Shown here: positions 1 through 10,739 of the stretch, one piece after another | Position numbering within the stretch: the first letter of the stretch is position 1 | Layout: the number at the start of each line of letters is the position of its first letter | Notes under the pieces: generated by a model | What the model was told of the DNA's origin: nothing | Databases searched by the model: none | Seen by the model: only the letters and a program-made list of their open reading frames with translations | Program-made: the position numbers and the translations under genes | DNA from: Tolypocladium sp. Sup5 PDA-1 | Taxonomy: Eukaryota; Ascomycota; Sordariomycetes; Hypocreales; Ophiocordycipitaceae | DNA: 64,000 nucleotides | NCBI GenBank assembly: GCA_000750105.3 | Contig: JPHH03000028.1 | Coordinates: forward strand, 248,001-312,000 | Reading direction: 5' to 3'

Positions 1-2397
1 CCCGCATTAGCGCCTACACAGCCGGCCCATCCCGTGGCCCGTTAGCCTAGGTCGTAATAAGATTAAGTCTAGAAAGCGCTATTATGCCTACTGAATCGGG
101 CGGGACGTACCGCCGCTTTTAGTAGTGTCGATAGTGAGGGGCAGTGGGCGGCTTAGAGGTATATAGTACCTCGCCGGGGTCGCCAAGCATGGCTATTAGC
201 CTAAGACGTAACGTAACCTAGCTAGGGGCCGTCTATATAATTATCTATTACGCTGCCTAGCCCTACTAGCCTTGGGCACTTCGTCCGCCTTATATCTTAG
301 AAATAGAATATAAGAGTCCGTTTCTCGATACCTTTAAAATAAACGCCTATATGCCCTATAGGCTCTAAAGGCTAGCGTTAAAAGCTAACCGCTCTGCCTT
401 AACTTATCTAGTCCTTTATATTAACTTCTATACTCGTTTTCTATAGGTTCTCTATTACCTAGTCTCTCCCCGCGTCTTATCTATCGGAGCCGAATATAGC
501 ACCGCTTATTAGTCTCTAGCGACTAAATAATAGGCCCTCTACCTATTATACTAACTTTCTTCGAAGGTTTACCTAATAGGAGAACGAGAGGTAAATAATT
601 AAAAAGCCGAATCCCCTTAACGCTAGGTAACGCGCCGCCCTCTATAAGTAGCTAAAGGATATGCGTTTCCTTAAGCTAGATTACGCTAATAGTACTAAGA
701 TTAATATCGCCTATATTTTAAGGAAGTAAAAGATATAAAACTACTAGCTAAAGGGAGAGGATTTATATACGAACGAATATCTAAGTACTATAGCGCTACC
801 GAAACTAGGTACTAGATAGAGGTAATCTAAAGACTTTATTAGCTAATAGTAATAGACTTCTTTAATTACCTTTATAAGAGATAGAAGATTATATCTAAGA
901 GAATATCCTAGGAATACTAGCGCTAGTATAAGTAATTATATAATAGCGTAATAGGTTAGTACTTCGATAAGAACGATAATAGGGAGGTTTAAAAGGTATA
1001 TAGAGGTTCGTATTCTTATACTATTAGAACTATTAATAATAATAATATCCCTATAATAGTATAATATTATTTTAGTTATAAAATAGAAACTCTAACCCCC
1101 TAATATTAATAAAAAGCTAGTCCTCGGCACCGATAACCTCTTAGTTTTATAAACCTTTAATATTATATATAATAAGGGTACCTTTCCTTCTAAGTAATAC
1201 CGAAATAATCTATTAGGCTATTACCTCCTCCTTACTTTTACTAGTACTCGACTTATATAGATTATAGATAATAAGAAGAAGAAGCCTAAGGATAGGATAT
1301 AAGAGGACCTCTATAGTCCGAAGGCTATTAAGGTTAAAGACTCTAACGAGGATATTAACTAGCCTATTAATAAAGACTCTCGTCTACTTAAAGATATACT
1401 TTACTAAGAGACTATCTATCGCGGAAAACTAAAAGCTCTTTATTATAAAGATATTTACTTATCGGTTATACGCTACCTAGAAATAGGTATTAATATTCTA
1501 ACTATAGTAATTAAGTTTATTTACTATAAAGGAGTAAGTAAGAAGCCTAAACTATCTATAATAGCCCGCTCTTTCCTTAGCCCTACTAGTATATTACTAA
1601 TATAAAGTAGAACTATTTTCTTCTTTACTAGTATAAGAAGACTCTTATTTTATATTATTATAGTTATTATTAATCTCGCTATTAGTAACTAATCCTTTAA
1701 TACCCTAAGCTTAACGACTATATTAAGTATCTTTAGGCTCTAGAATTATAGGCCGAGCCTTTGCATACCGCTATAATAGAAAGAGGAGTAGTTAAAGCGC
1801 CCTCTATTCCGCGGGTTCGATAGCTCGATAGTTTCCCTAGAGAAGCCTCTTCTTTACTATAAGCTAAACGACGATATAGAGCGGCAGACTCTCGATACGG
1901 GATTTAAGAAGGCGCTTATCCCGAAGGCATTCTATAGAGGAGCCGCTAACGCCGCTAACGGTATATTTCTTATCGCTCTAGTATAAGCGGAAGAAATACT
2001 AATATAAAGTCGCGGTCTATAGGGAATATATCTAATACTATCTATGACTAAATAATACGCTACGATCTAAGATAGGTAACCTTTAATAATACGTATATTA
2101 ACGAAAAGGTTAAGTTTTACCTCGAGAGAGTAATCGCCGACGAGCTAACTAAGGATTATCTAATTAACTTATTTATATATATAAGCTTAACGCGTAACCC
2201 GTAAGCGAGGTAAGATATAGTACCCGATAACGTATAGCGGGATCTATAACCTAATCCTAAGATTATAGAGTTAGAGGTACGTAGGGATAAGCTTAAGAAC
2301 GGGCGATACTATATCTAAGGGACCGAATATAAAGAAGAGATACGAGAACTTATAAAGATAATCTAGACTAAGTAAGCGTAGCGCGAGAAGGAGATTC
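1..2397. repeat. RIP-degraded, TA-rich repeat block
   Basis: The block is dominated by TA steps, with stops in all frames and no open frame of 60 codons. This is what C-to-T and G-to-A mutation on both strands (RIP) leaves in fungal repeats. Base composition changes sharply near 2397, where a different degraded gene begins on the opposite strand. Plus-strand translation of the right half still matches a DUF3435 protein (separate entry). The left half (1 to about 1400) is equally mutated and probably holds that gene's 5' part or flanking mobile DNA, but I cannot align it convincingly. The left border lies outside the window. Confidence 0.75.
1435..2397 (+). pseudogene. RIP-degraded DUF3435 (tyrosine-recombinase-like, Starship-captain family) gene
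   Basis: Plus-strand translation, allowing stops at former Gln/Trp codons, follows a DUF3435 protein. At 1438-1560 it reads LYYKDIYLSVIRYLE and then a YYKGVSKKPK stretch. At 1795-1970 it reads WLKRPLFR-like, YYKLNDDIERQTLD and FYRGAANAANG; the Arg-Gly-Ala-Ala segment corresponds to the recombinase arginine region. From about 2046 a second frame continues with degraded 'RDQVMRHDP', then TFNNTYINEKVKFYLERV and, near 2290, RYYI(stop)GTEYKEEIRELIK. Stops fall where Gln or Trp is expected, as RIP predicts. There is a frame change near 1980 (frameshift or lost intron). The 3' end is cut off at about 2397. Family assignment is from recalled conserved segments. The copy is dead; whether it was a true captain or another DUF3435/Crypton-like protein cannot be decided here. 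Confidence 0.7.
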
Positions 2398-2818
2398 TCG
2401 TATATCTAACGAACGAGTCGTGGCCGGTCTTCGATTAACCCTATTAAGTTTCGCAAGTATACGAAGTCGTACTTCGTGGACTCGAACCACTCCTCGTCGA
2501 CATCATCGACAAAAATTCGACGTTTGGGGGCACATCTTATAGCTACATCGGGCTTAGATCATAGCCTCGGACCACCGCCGACGGGTACTAATCTCTAACG
2601 TCCATGGCCCATATTCTAGTGCTAGCACCTACATCGAGAATCGGATTCAGGCCGATTAGTGCAAGAAAGAGACGATCATCCAGAGCCAGAAGGAAAACAT
2701 GATATAGCATATCGAGCCTATCCTGTTCTCTATCGTCGTTCGGAAAGCAGTATAACCTAGCTTGATAGCTGTGGTAGCGACGGCCATATTTCCACTCGTA
2801 CTTCGTGATGCTGGATGA
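2398..2818 (-). pseudogene. Degraded LaeA-like SAM methyltransferase fragment
   Basis: Reading the minus strand from about 2818 gives KYEWKYGRRYHSYQ, then PNDDREQDRLDMLYHVFLLAL, then LNPILDVGASTRIWAMD. These match the start and SAM-binding motif I of fungal LaeA-type methyltransferases, whose motif is normally VLDVGTGTGIWA. Further on are a stop, YPSAVVRGYDLSP, two stops, VPPNVEF and, after a frameshift near 2512, VDDVDEEWFESTKYDFVYLR. The match ends with R(stop)IYENL at about 2398, exactly where DUF3435 sequence begins on the other strand. Motif I is damaged (Gly-Thr-Gly-Thr-Gly replaced by Gly-Ala-Ser-Thr-Arg), there are several stops, and the 5' side runs into a degenerate repeat. It is therefore a truncated, non-functional copy. 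Confidence 0.75.
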
Positions 2819-3060
2819 TACGGAAAGACTTCCCCAGGAATTCTCAGGGGAATATCGGGATATTACCGGAGAATTACCCAAGAAATCTAACAGGGGAAAC
2901 CACGGAGAAGGAATCACTAGGAAGAATTCCCCGTGAATTCCCTGAGCAATCCCAGGGAATTCACCGTGGCTTCACCGGGATTTCTCACCGGGAATCCACG
3001 GGGAAGGGAATACCAAGAGGAATTCCCTAGGGTTTCCCCGGGATTAGCCCGGGATTCCCC
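2810..3060. repeat. Degenerate GGGAATTCC-type short repeat
   Basis: About 250 bp consist of imperfect copies of GGGAATTC, GGGATT and CCGGGAAT blocks at roughly 10-20 bp intervals, with A/G-rich spacers. The blocks read in both orientations (for example AGGAATTCTCAGGGGAAT and ATTCCCCGTGAATTCCC). It reads open on the plus strand (2815-3030), but the product is only reiterated Arg/Gly/Ile/Pro words, so coding is unlikely. It sits directly beside the methyltransferase relic and may have formed with the rearrangement. Confidence 0.6.
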
Positions 3061-3833
3061 CGTACTAACACCATGATTTCTTTATAAAAGATAGACCCGT
3101 AAGATAGAATATTAACGGGCATCTTTGCCATATTTATACTAGACAGCGATCACTTACGCAATCATCTTTGCCCGGTAACCAGTCCGCGACCGAATTCTTC
3201 GGCGGTAAATAGTCCGCGCGGTAATTAATCCGCGAACATATGCAACGGCAGGACCTATTGCATATCACTGGATGAAAGTGAAGCGGAGGAGGAGGGCGGT
3301 CCTTTCCCAAAGGTCGAGTCCGTATCGTTAGTTGGACTTACTGCGACCTCAACTACATGTCCTGAACCTTGAGATCCACTGTCGAATCGTATCAAAATGC
3401 AAAATATAATAATAGTTCATGCTTGGTACTCTTACCTAGCGTTTCGGTACTCGAATGAGATATCGCAGACGTCTTTCGGCTGGTATTGGAAGACCTCAGA
3501 TCCGATGAGTTAGACGCCGCATCGTCGCTTATGTCACTCGGAATGGCCGTGTCCGGCAGCGAATCCGAGGTATCTAATAGGGCGCATTAATTTGGCGAGA
3601 GGAAAGGCCTGAGAAGCTTTGCTTACCGGACTTCGGTCCAGCGACTCGAGAGTACTGAACTGACTCTTCCTGCTCTCTTCCCAAGGGGCCTAGCCGCCCT
3701 GCATGTCCCAGAATTTGCTCGTCTTGAAAGAGTCCGAAGGTGTCGCGATTTCGACTGGTGATGTTGGAAACTGTGTCGTCTCCGTAGTGATGCCCATGGG
3801 TCGCCTGCACTGCGCTCTGTTAAGAACTGGAGT

Positions 3834-5236
3834 TCAAGGACAACAGATATACGGGCAAGTACCTGGCTGAGACCTGAGGTCTCCGGTCTCGGACCCGTGA
3901 GAATCAGGAGTGCCACAGCGAGGTGTGTTGACATTTGTCGGCGGGTTCGAGCCACTGAATTCTCCAAAAGAACATGGTGAGCCTTCCTGGTCTCGCCTTT
4001 GAGGGTACTCCAGGTCGTGAGGGCCTGTCTTTGATGTCTCGACTATGCGCCCACAAGCATTTCTCGCCAAAGTCTCGATGAAGCGGAGCTCTGCTAAAAA
4101 TGCATTCGAACAGATGGCAGGTTCACGCCACGAGCCGCATTGATGGGCTGGGTCATTTCGATGAGGTGGAAGGCGAGCGCTGCCTGGCGTGATGCCAAGA
4201 GTTGGCTCACCGCCCCTAGAGAGGGGCGTAACACGTTCGTCGTCAAGCGATCCCTCATCACCTATCGCACAGCATGTGGCCCTGTCCGTCTCCGGAAGTC
4301 CCAGTAGCGGATCGAAGAGCCCAGGTGTGTTTTCGTCTGTCTGAGACTCTATGGTGCCGCCTTGTTGGTCTTGTCTTAGCTCTGAAGCCGGAGCATCATC
4401 TTTTCGAGATGTCTTTGGTGGGACCCTGGAAGTCGTGGTCAATACAAAGGCTTGGATAGCCGACGTTGCAGGTGTTAATGGCATCTCTACACATGGTCAG
4501 CCGCAGGAAGTGAATGTGATTGAGGTTATCTTACCGAGTCGGCCTTGGACCAGCACCTGGCATGTGTTCGGGTCATTCCCATGGCGTGATGGTTCACAGA
4601 GCGAGACCAAGTCCCTCCGCAGTTCTCGCGTGGGCCATTTGGCGGTAGAGGCGTCCCATTCAGGCGTCTCTCCAGGGTGCTTCGATGACTGTGTAGAATT
4701 GCCGATGGCTACAGAGGGTACACTGACATCTCCTGTGTGTTCAGCCATGTGGGTGCCGGTTTTCTGAAGACAGCCTGTTTCAGTGGAGTCTTGCCGCGCC
4801 GTGCCTGCCGTAGATAGGCGGGCGTGGTTGGAGAGAGTTGATCGCAACTTATCCAACTCGGCAGCATCAGTGGTGCTCGGGCACTCTATCGTGTCAGACT
4901 CCTTACACTCTTGTCCCATAACTTAGCGAACTCCTGTTGGGCTGTGGGGTCAGAGGTTTCGCCAATCCCAAGTGCGCGGTCTTTGGGGCTCGCCGGCGAT
5001 TGCCACTGCCGTCGTGGCGAAGTCGTGCTGATATAGGCTGGTCCTTCATCGGAGGTAGACAGAGCGTTCGGGGAGCCTTCCGTGATTGCGTCGTGCGCCA
5101 GCAATGTAGATGCTGGGCAAAGCCGGTCGTTATCCTCATCAGATTTATTGCATCCGGGAGCTGGCCAGAGGCTGCCTGGCCATTGCTCCCTCCGGATCTG
5201 GGCAGCGCCAAGGCCCACAGTGAGAGACGTTGCCAT
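3834..5236 (-). other. Possible degraded coding stretch, unknown
   Basis: On the minus strand three long open stretches follow each other: 5236-4886 in one frame, then 4919-4497 and 4484-3834 in a second frame, the last two separated by a single TGA at 4497-4499. No intron of normal size joins the first two; the only candidate at the junction is about 21 bp. The translations are Ser/Thr-rich and polar, with no domain I recognise and no signal peptide or membrane segment. It could be a decayed gene or a chance run of open frame in moderately GC-rich DNA. I do not call a gene. Confidence 0.2.
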
Positions 5237-5299
5237 TGCATGGATATCGAAAGACTTTAGACATCTGGCGAGAGGCAGTTGACGCGGAGACCCGCAGGG

Positions 5300-7958
5300 A
5301 GTAGGTGGTGGAAGGGGCCTGCTTCTTCGTTAGCAGCGTTTACCTGGCCGTGGGTAGGTGGGGAGGGCTTGGTATGGTAGGAACCCATCTGGAGCATCCG
5401 TGCTCCAAACTGCCTCGCGAGAACTGATGACATCTGGCCCTACTGCAAGGTGTCTGCACCGGGACTTGGTAGGGCCAGGGGCCTTTCTATCGTCCTGCAA
5501 GACGTCGACGTGGCTCTCCCTCACATAGAAGTCAATGAGCAAGAGCAGGCGGAGATAGGCGATATTCTTGTCGGCTGCCATAATGTTCTCTCCGACATAG
5601 AGAGGATACTGGTGAAGAACGACGGGATGCAATCCGGAGGAGGAACTCTGGGGAGTCGAGTTAAGCGAATATGGAAGAAAGTCAGCTGGTCACCTGAGAG
5701 CTGTCTCTCCCTCTGGTGAGAGACGGGAACAGGTGTGAGTATTTCACGGAGAGACGCCTGGCGGGCATGGGCCTCTTCTCCACGTTGCGTGACGTTGTCG
5801 CCACCGCACGCCGCGAGCCGTCATGTCGCGCAATCCGGGGAGACAATCCTTGATAGAATGGCATCAACACATCATCCAATCGTCCGTCCATCAAAACGCC
5901 GCTCCTGCCAGAATTCGCATGCTCCCCAAATCCGCGGCCACTAGAACCTTGCTCGTTCGAAGGCCACGATCCCAGGAAAGAGAGACATGGCGTTGGCTCA
6001 GGGGGAAGGTCATAAGCACGACGAAGGGCAATCTCGTAAGAAGCGTAGAATCGTCTTAAGGACGAGATAGTCGAATGTTGGCTGCTTCCTGGTGTTTGAT
6101 ATCTACGTTACATGTATTTTAGTAGCCTCAGCATCATGGCGCTGGCCTGCCACACTCCTATGCTCCTACGCATCCACGACAAAGCTCCCGACTTGCATGG
6201 CGCCTCAGTTAAGTAATCCTCAGTTTATGACAGACATCAAAGTTAATACAAAAGCAGAGACCAAGCATAGCAGATAGAGTGCGAGTGGACTATGGTTCTT
6301 CATTGCTCATTTGCCCGCATCGGCTATTGGATACTGCTCTGGGTTTAACCAAGATCTCTCCGCAGGAGTTAATTATAGCTGGTTTAGATTCAACGCTACT
6401 GGGACCGGAGAAATCGGCAGCCCTTCGCCTAATCGGGACAGGGTACGACTTTTCCTGCCGCATGTAAGTACAGAGCGAGCAGGGGCTGTAACTGGGCCAG
6501 ACGAACAGTCGCAGAATTGTATTCATGATAGCGGTATTTTCGGCGAACGAGAAGATACACCTCCGCGTCGTACCGGTGACTCATTTGATGGCATCTTTGC
6601 ATCAAGCGTCGCGCTGCCCTTGCAAAATTGTAGGTAGTGCGGTCTCGTTTTCGGTGCTCTGCGAAATCCATGTCGGCTGGAGAGGTACTGCACTGCATTT
6701 TGTCGAGGCATGGACTGCGACTCCCAAACCTGGCTTTTTGAACTTTGTCTGTGATCGAGCTGATCCTGTGGATGATTACGGCTCCGGTACGATTCCGGAC
6801 ACCCCCTGAGGCTATTAAGTGGAACCCCCCGACCCCCGGCACGAAGCAACGGCACAGACCTGACCACCAGAAACGGTCAAAGACCGTCTAATTTGCACAT
6901 AAGTACAGTATGCAATTCACGCCACACGTAAGTGTCAAGTCGTGGCTTCGCCCACCGGCGTGTATTTATCGCTATCGGTCTGATGGTACTCCTCGAAAGG
7001 TACTGCCAATGGACAATTCAATGGATGCCTAGTTTAGCGGCAAGAACTTGAGCGATCATTTTATGGTTTCATCAACGATAAGACATTTAGATTTGAGTTA
7101 CTATATACTACAGGTCCAGGAGAATAACAAACCAGCTTCAAGTCTTCACTGCACGAGCGTGTCTGTTCACCCCAACGCTTGCACTACAGCACCATTCCCT
7201 GCTGACGAGCTGCGCCAATCATTTCCTAAGCTTCAGGCCATGTACAGTCTGTACGTGGTTTTTGAAATGATCGAAGCTCGCCTAAATGCGTGCACAAGGG
7301 ATGGCGGCAGATGAATCTAGTGCGAGGCGGTTCATGCCGCAAGTGGACCTTCTCGACATGATCCATCATATGTGACACACGATTGAAGGCACGCATGCGG
7401 TCCACATAAGACAGCTGCTCATTTTAAACACAGTAGATGCACTGCGTCTTCCCTAAAACCAAGGGAGCGGCGTTTTGGAAGGAACAGCCCAAGGGCCATC
7501 TTGCGGCGCCCCTAAACGAGGACGATAAGTTTTCGACTGAAAGCAGCTATGCATACAAAGGGAGCTAGGGCCCGGAAGACGTATTCTTACTAATTTTAGT
7601 AGCTTTTGCCCTTTACTACATGTAATTTGGTTGCTTTGGATGCTTTAGATTGGTTGAAGGAAAGCACACCCCCCTAACCGGGCTTCAAGATCTGCAGTGT
7701 CACCCGCACGTTTTGCGTAAACGAAGATAGTCACACAGGCAGACAAGCTTCCATATTCCCCAAGCCTGGGACATTCCGGACCCATTATTTATTGCTCACG
7801 ACTGTCGTTGTCGAAACTAATTGAAAAGTGGGTTTCCTAATAAGACCAATGCGAAATACTCTGGCAACTATCTTGCAAGCACAAGACAGGTAACGGGGTG
7901 CGGTCCGTATATCGCAGAAATGTTAATTCCCGGGAGGGCTCCTGTAGCAAGTTTAAAA
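5300..7958. other. Gene-free stretch
   Basis: I see only short overlapping open frames on both strands, none with a recognisable motif, signal peptide or consistent splice sites. Composition is ordinary, not RIP-like. No RNA gene or clear repeat was recognised. The last few hundred bases are the 3' flank of the small secreted protein gene at 8542-7959. Confidence 0.5.
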
Positions 7959-8542
7959 CTAAGCCGGAGCCGGAGCAGAGGGAGCCGGAGCCGGAGCAGA
8001 AGGAGCCGGAGCTGGAGCAGAGGGAGCCGGGGCAGCGGCGGGGGCGGAAGCAGAGGCCTTTTCCTTCTTCCTCTCGGCTTGAATGGCCTTTGCGTTCTCC
8101 TTGAGCTGGTTCTTCTTGTCTTCAGGGAGACCTTCCCGCGTGGTTTTGACCTTCTGGATTGCTGCCTCCTCCTTTTGCTCGAGATCCTGGGGAATGGCGG
8201 CGTTGGCCGCCTTCCGAGCGTCCCGCATGGCCTGTATGGCCTGGTCAAGCTCAGGCGAGATGGCCTTTCGCTCGTCTTTGAGCTTCTGGATCTCGGGGCT
8301 ATCCTGTTTCTGGGCTTGACGCCTGTCCAAGTCCATCAACGGCGCGTCCCTGCTGATGAAATGGGGCTCAGCGAGAACCTCGAGTCCACGGCGGTCATTA
8401 TGAGTAGTCGCCGCCAGGGCAGCCGCGCTCACTAGTACAAAAGGCGTGTCAGCAGGCAATTAAATTTTGTGGGGGCATAAACAGAAATATTGGATCAAAT
8501 TCAAAACGTACGAGCAAGAAGAGCCAAGTTGAAGCAAACCAT
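7959..8542 (-). CDS. Small secreted Ala/Pro-tailed protein (167 aa)
   Basis: The gene has two exons: 8542-8512 and 8431-7959. Exon 1 is only 31 nt and encodes MVCFNLALLA. The donor is GTACGT at 8511; the intron carries CTGAC shortly before its TACTAG end at 8432; and the join restores frame as LLALSAAALAA. Together they form a typical signal peptide of about 18 residues. Without this exon the reading frame would need a TTG start, so the splice model decides the start. The mature part has a lysine/glutamate/glutamine-rich middle (about residues 50-130), likely helical or coiled coil, and ends in repeated APAPS units. There are very few cysteines (one, in the signal peptide), so it is not a typical Cys-rich effector. 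The function is unknown. A secreted cell-wall or surface protein is plausible. The gene is isolated from neighbours by long gene-free DNA. Confidence 0.7.
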
Positions 8543-10139
8543 TATGAAAGATATTGCTGTTGTTTTGCGTTGAGAGTATAATTAGATGTATTGTATAGAC
8601 CAGCTACACTTGTTGGACGTCTTAAAGCTGAGGGAAGATGTTGCTAAAATGGGAGATGTGTTGAAAATGTTGAGTCGAGAAGGGATGGGAAAGATGTTGA
8701 TGGTATTTGTATTCTATGGCGACGGACCGCTGCTCTCGAGCGAGTCTGCGTGGCGCCTGAGCAAGCGGGGATTTTTTGTGCGCATTTCGTTCGGCATCCA
8801 AGTGTTTTGAACGACTCGCACTGTTACAAGTTTGGTATCATGACGAGCTCCGCCTCAGTTGGACGCATGTGAGGTTTCGCCTGGTTCGAGCAAGACGACG
8901 AGACGAGTCTGAATCAAGAGAGTGGCGATGTTCTCCCTGCCTACATTCCCGAGTTCATGATACCGGCGAACTGCGTGAACCCGGGAAACCTTCATCGTCA
9001 GAAAAGTGGAATGCTGCCAATCTACGTTGAAATGCAATCCTGTTGCAATAAACCCACTCTTTCTATCGTCTGACACGTCACGACTTGTCCAGGGCAATGA
9101 TGAGGCCATTCCGTACCCATCACCGCAATGTCTATGGTGCCAGTTTCCAGCCAAGTCAGCAGGTCCGCCTGCCCAGCGACACTGAACAGGTTCTTGCCTT
9201 ATGTTCTACGGAAACAGGCACGACTGAAGGAGTCGAGAGCCATTTGTGATAGACGACGACAGCCCGGCCATTCGGCTTCACCGGTCGACAGCGCTGTCAG
9301 GTAGCCTCATTGCGCGACAGCCCCGACGAGGTGCGACTGGGGTCAGCGCACCCTTTCCGCTGGCCGGGGAGTTCAGGGGCTGCAAGCGGCGACCTCGGGT
9401 TCAGGTGGAGGGTAGCATAAATCGCAGACCCAAAGGGAGACGGCAAGCCTTTGCAGGTTGCCGTCCGTTGGCCACCTCAAATCGGGCTCGTTTGAGCGTC
9501 CAGTCCAATCCCTGAATTATTGGCCGTCAATGACCTGACAGGGATTAACCCTTGCATTTGTCAAACAAGCCAGACTATTGCGCGAATTACAGTATGTTAG
9601 AGCGTTAACCAAAGCCATCGATGGCTAACGTGTCAAGGGTCATTCTGTACTAAAGCCCACGTTAGAGGCACAGTATTGCCAAGGCCCTTCGAAACGCTCG
9701 GCCTCGACCCAGTCGATGCATAAATCGTTTTAGCCCAGGCGCGGCAGTCCATTGACGACGTTTCGGTACACAGGTACTTCCCGTACTATTTCTGGTACGC
9801 CCAGAAGCCGGCCTCCGACGCGAAGACGTAACTCCAACTGTCGCGGCCACCATGCCGCTCCTCCGCCTTGTTGCGGCCGTCTGACAAGCTACTTTTAAAA
9901 TTGAGTCAGCGTACTGTACAGTATGTATTAGGATCCAATCTCTGCACCTGCTGGAGGGTTAGCCAAGGACTGTGCATCCATATGGAGTTAATAACGGCTA
10001 CTTCCTTCTATGGGGGACTGTACTGCTGGACCTTGTCGGTCCTGAGTTGTCCTACCGTTGCTTCCTTACCTCTAGTCGGGATACGAAAACTGTGACGGGG
10101 GCCGTTTTCGTACCACAGACATCGTGTAATCGTATCCAG
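8543..10139. other. Gene-free stretch
   Basis: This is the 5' flank of the small secreted protein gene followed by about 1.5 kb without a convincing coding region. Short open frames near 8586-9515 lack motifs and conserved splice sites. I noticed no repeat or RNA gene here. Confidence 0.5.
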
Positions 10140-10149
10140 CCACTCGTAC

Positions 10150-10272
10150 CACTCGCTGAGCTTGTAGCAGCACTGAGGTGCCCAAAATAACTCCGGGTAG
10201 CACACGCGGAGCGTGTAGTGCCACTGGTGAGCCCAAAAATAACTCCAGGTAGTACTCATGGAGCTTGTATTG
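10150..10272. repeat. 51-bp degenerate tandem repeat
   Basis: A unit beginning GCCCAAAA(A)TAACTCC occurs at 10180 and again at 10231, and a partial third copy (GAGCTTGTAGCAGCACTGAGGT) precedes it. Copies share the TAACTCC-GGTAG core and a GGAGCTTGTA or GGAGCGTGTA end. The last copy runs directly into the RNase H relic, so the repeat may derive from the same retroelement. Confidence 0.55.
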
Positions 10273-10690
10273 TTTTAGTCGAAGCTGTCCAAAAACTCGA
10301 CAAGCTCCGACATCTGGGATGGCGCGTGGAATTTCGATGGATCCCAGCGCACGTCGGCGTGCCGGGAAACGAAGCTGCGGACAGAGCGACCACAAGGAAG
10401 CTGCTGGCCACGACCCAAACGCGCGGACCGCAGCCGAGCCACCTCCGGAACCGCCATCGCTCCGAACACTTACGGCAACAACCAAAACAATCATCCGCAA
10501 AACAATGACAGAAGATCGGAATCAAGCCTGGGAGACCGCCAAACACGGCCGAGATCTTTCCGGCTCGGCGTGCGACCAGGCAAAGCGACACTCGACACAC
10601 ACAACGGCACGCACCGGGTGATCAGCTCGGTGATCACCCAGATGCGCACCGGTAAAATTGGCCTTCGGGCCATTCTGGGATGGTACACCT
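10218..10690 (+). mobile_element. Non-LTR retrotransposon relic: RNase H and C-terminal end
   Basis: The plus strand encodes a peptide containing FRWIPAHVGVPGNEAADRA. This is the RNase H C-terminal signature found in fungal Tad/I-type LINE open reading frames: catalytic His in PAHVG, then Asn-Glu-Ala-Ala-Asp. After a frameshift near 10500 the tail continues as THRVISSVITQMRTGKIGL followed by RAILGWYT, the segment that normally precedes the terminal zinc-knuckle region. The reverse transcriptase and endonuclease parts are missing and the frame is broken, so it is a dead 3' fragment. Unlike the left edge of the window it is not TA-rich, so this copy was not heavily hit by RIP. Confidence 0.75.
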
Positions 10691-10739
10691 AGGCCAACTT
10701 TCTATTGTGCCAGTTGCCGAAACCTGGCGTTGGACCTAG

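Noticed and set aside
5330..5894. Two minus-strand frames of 100 and 70 codons
   Set aside because: No motif, and no splice sites that join them into a credible protein.
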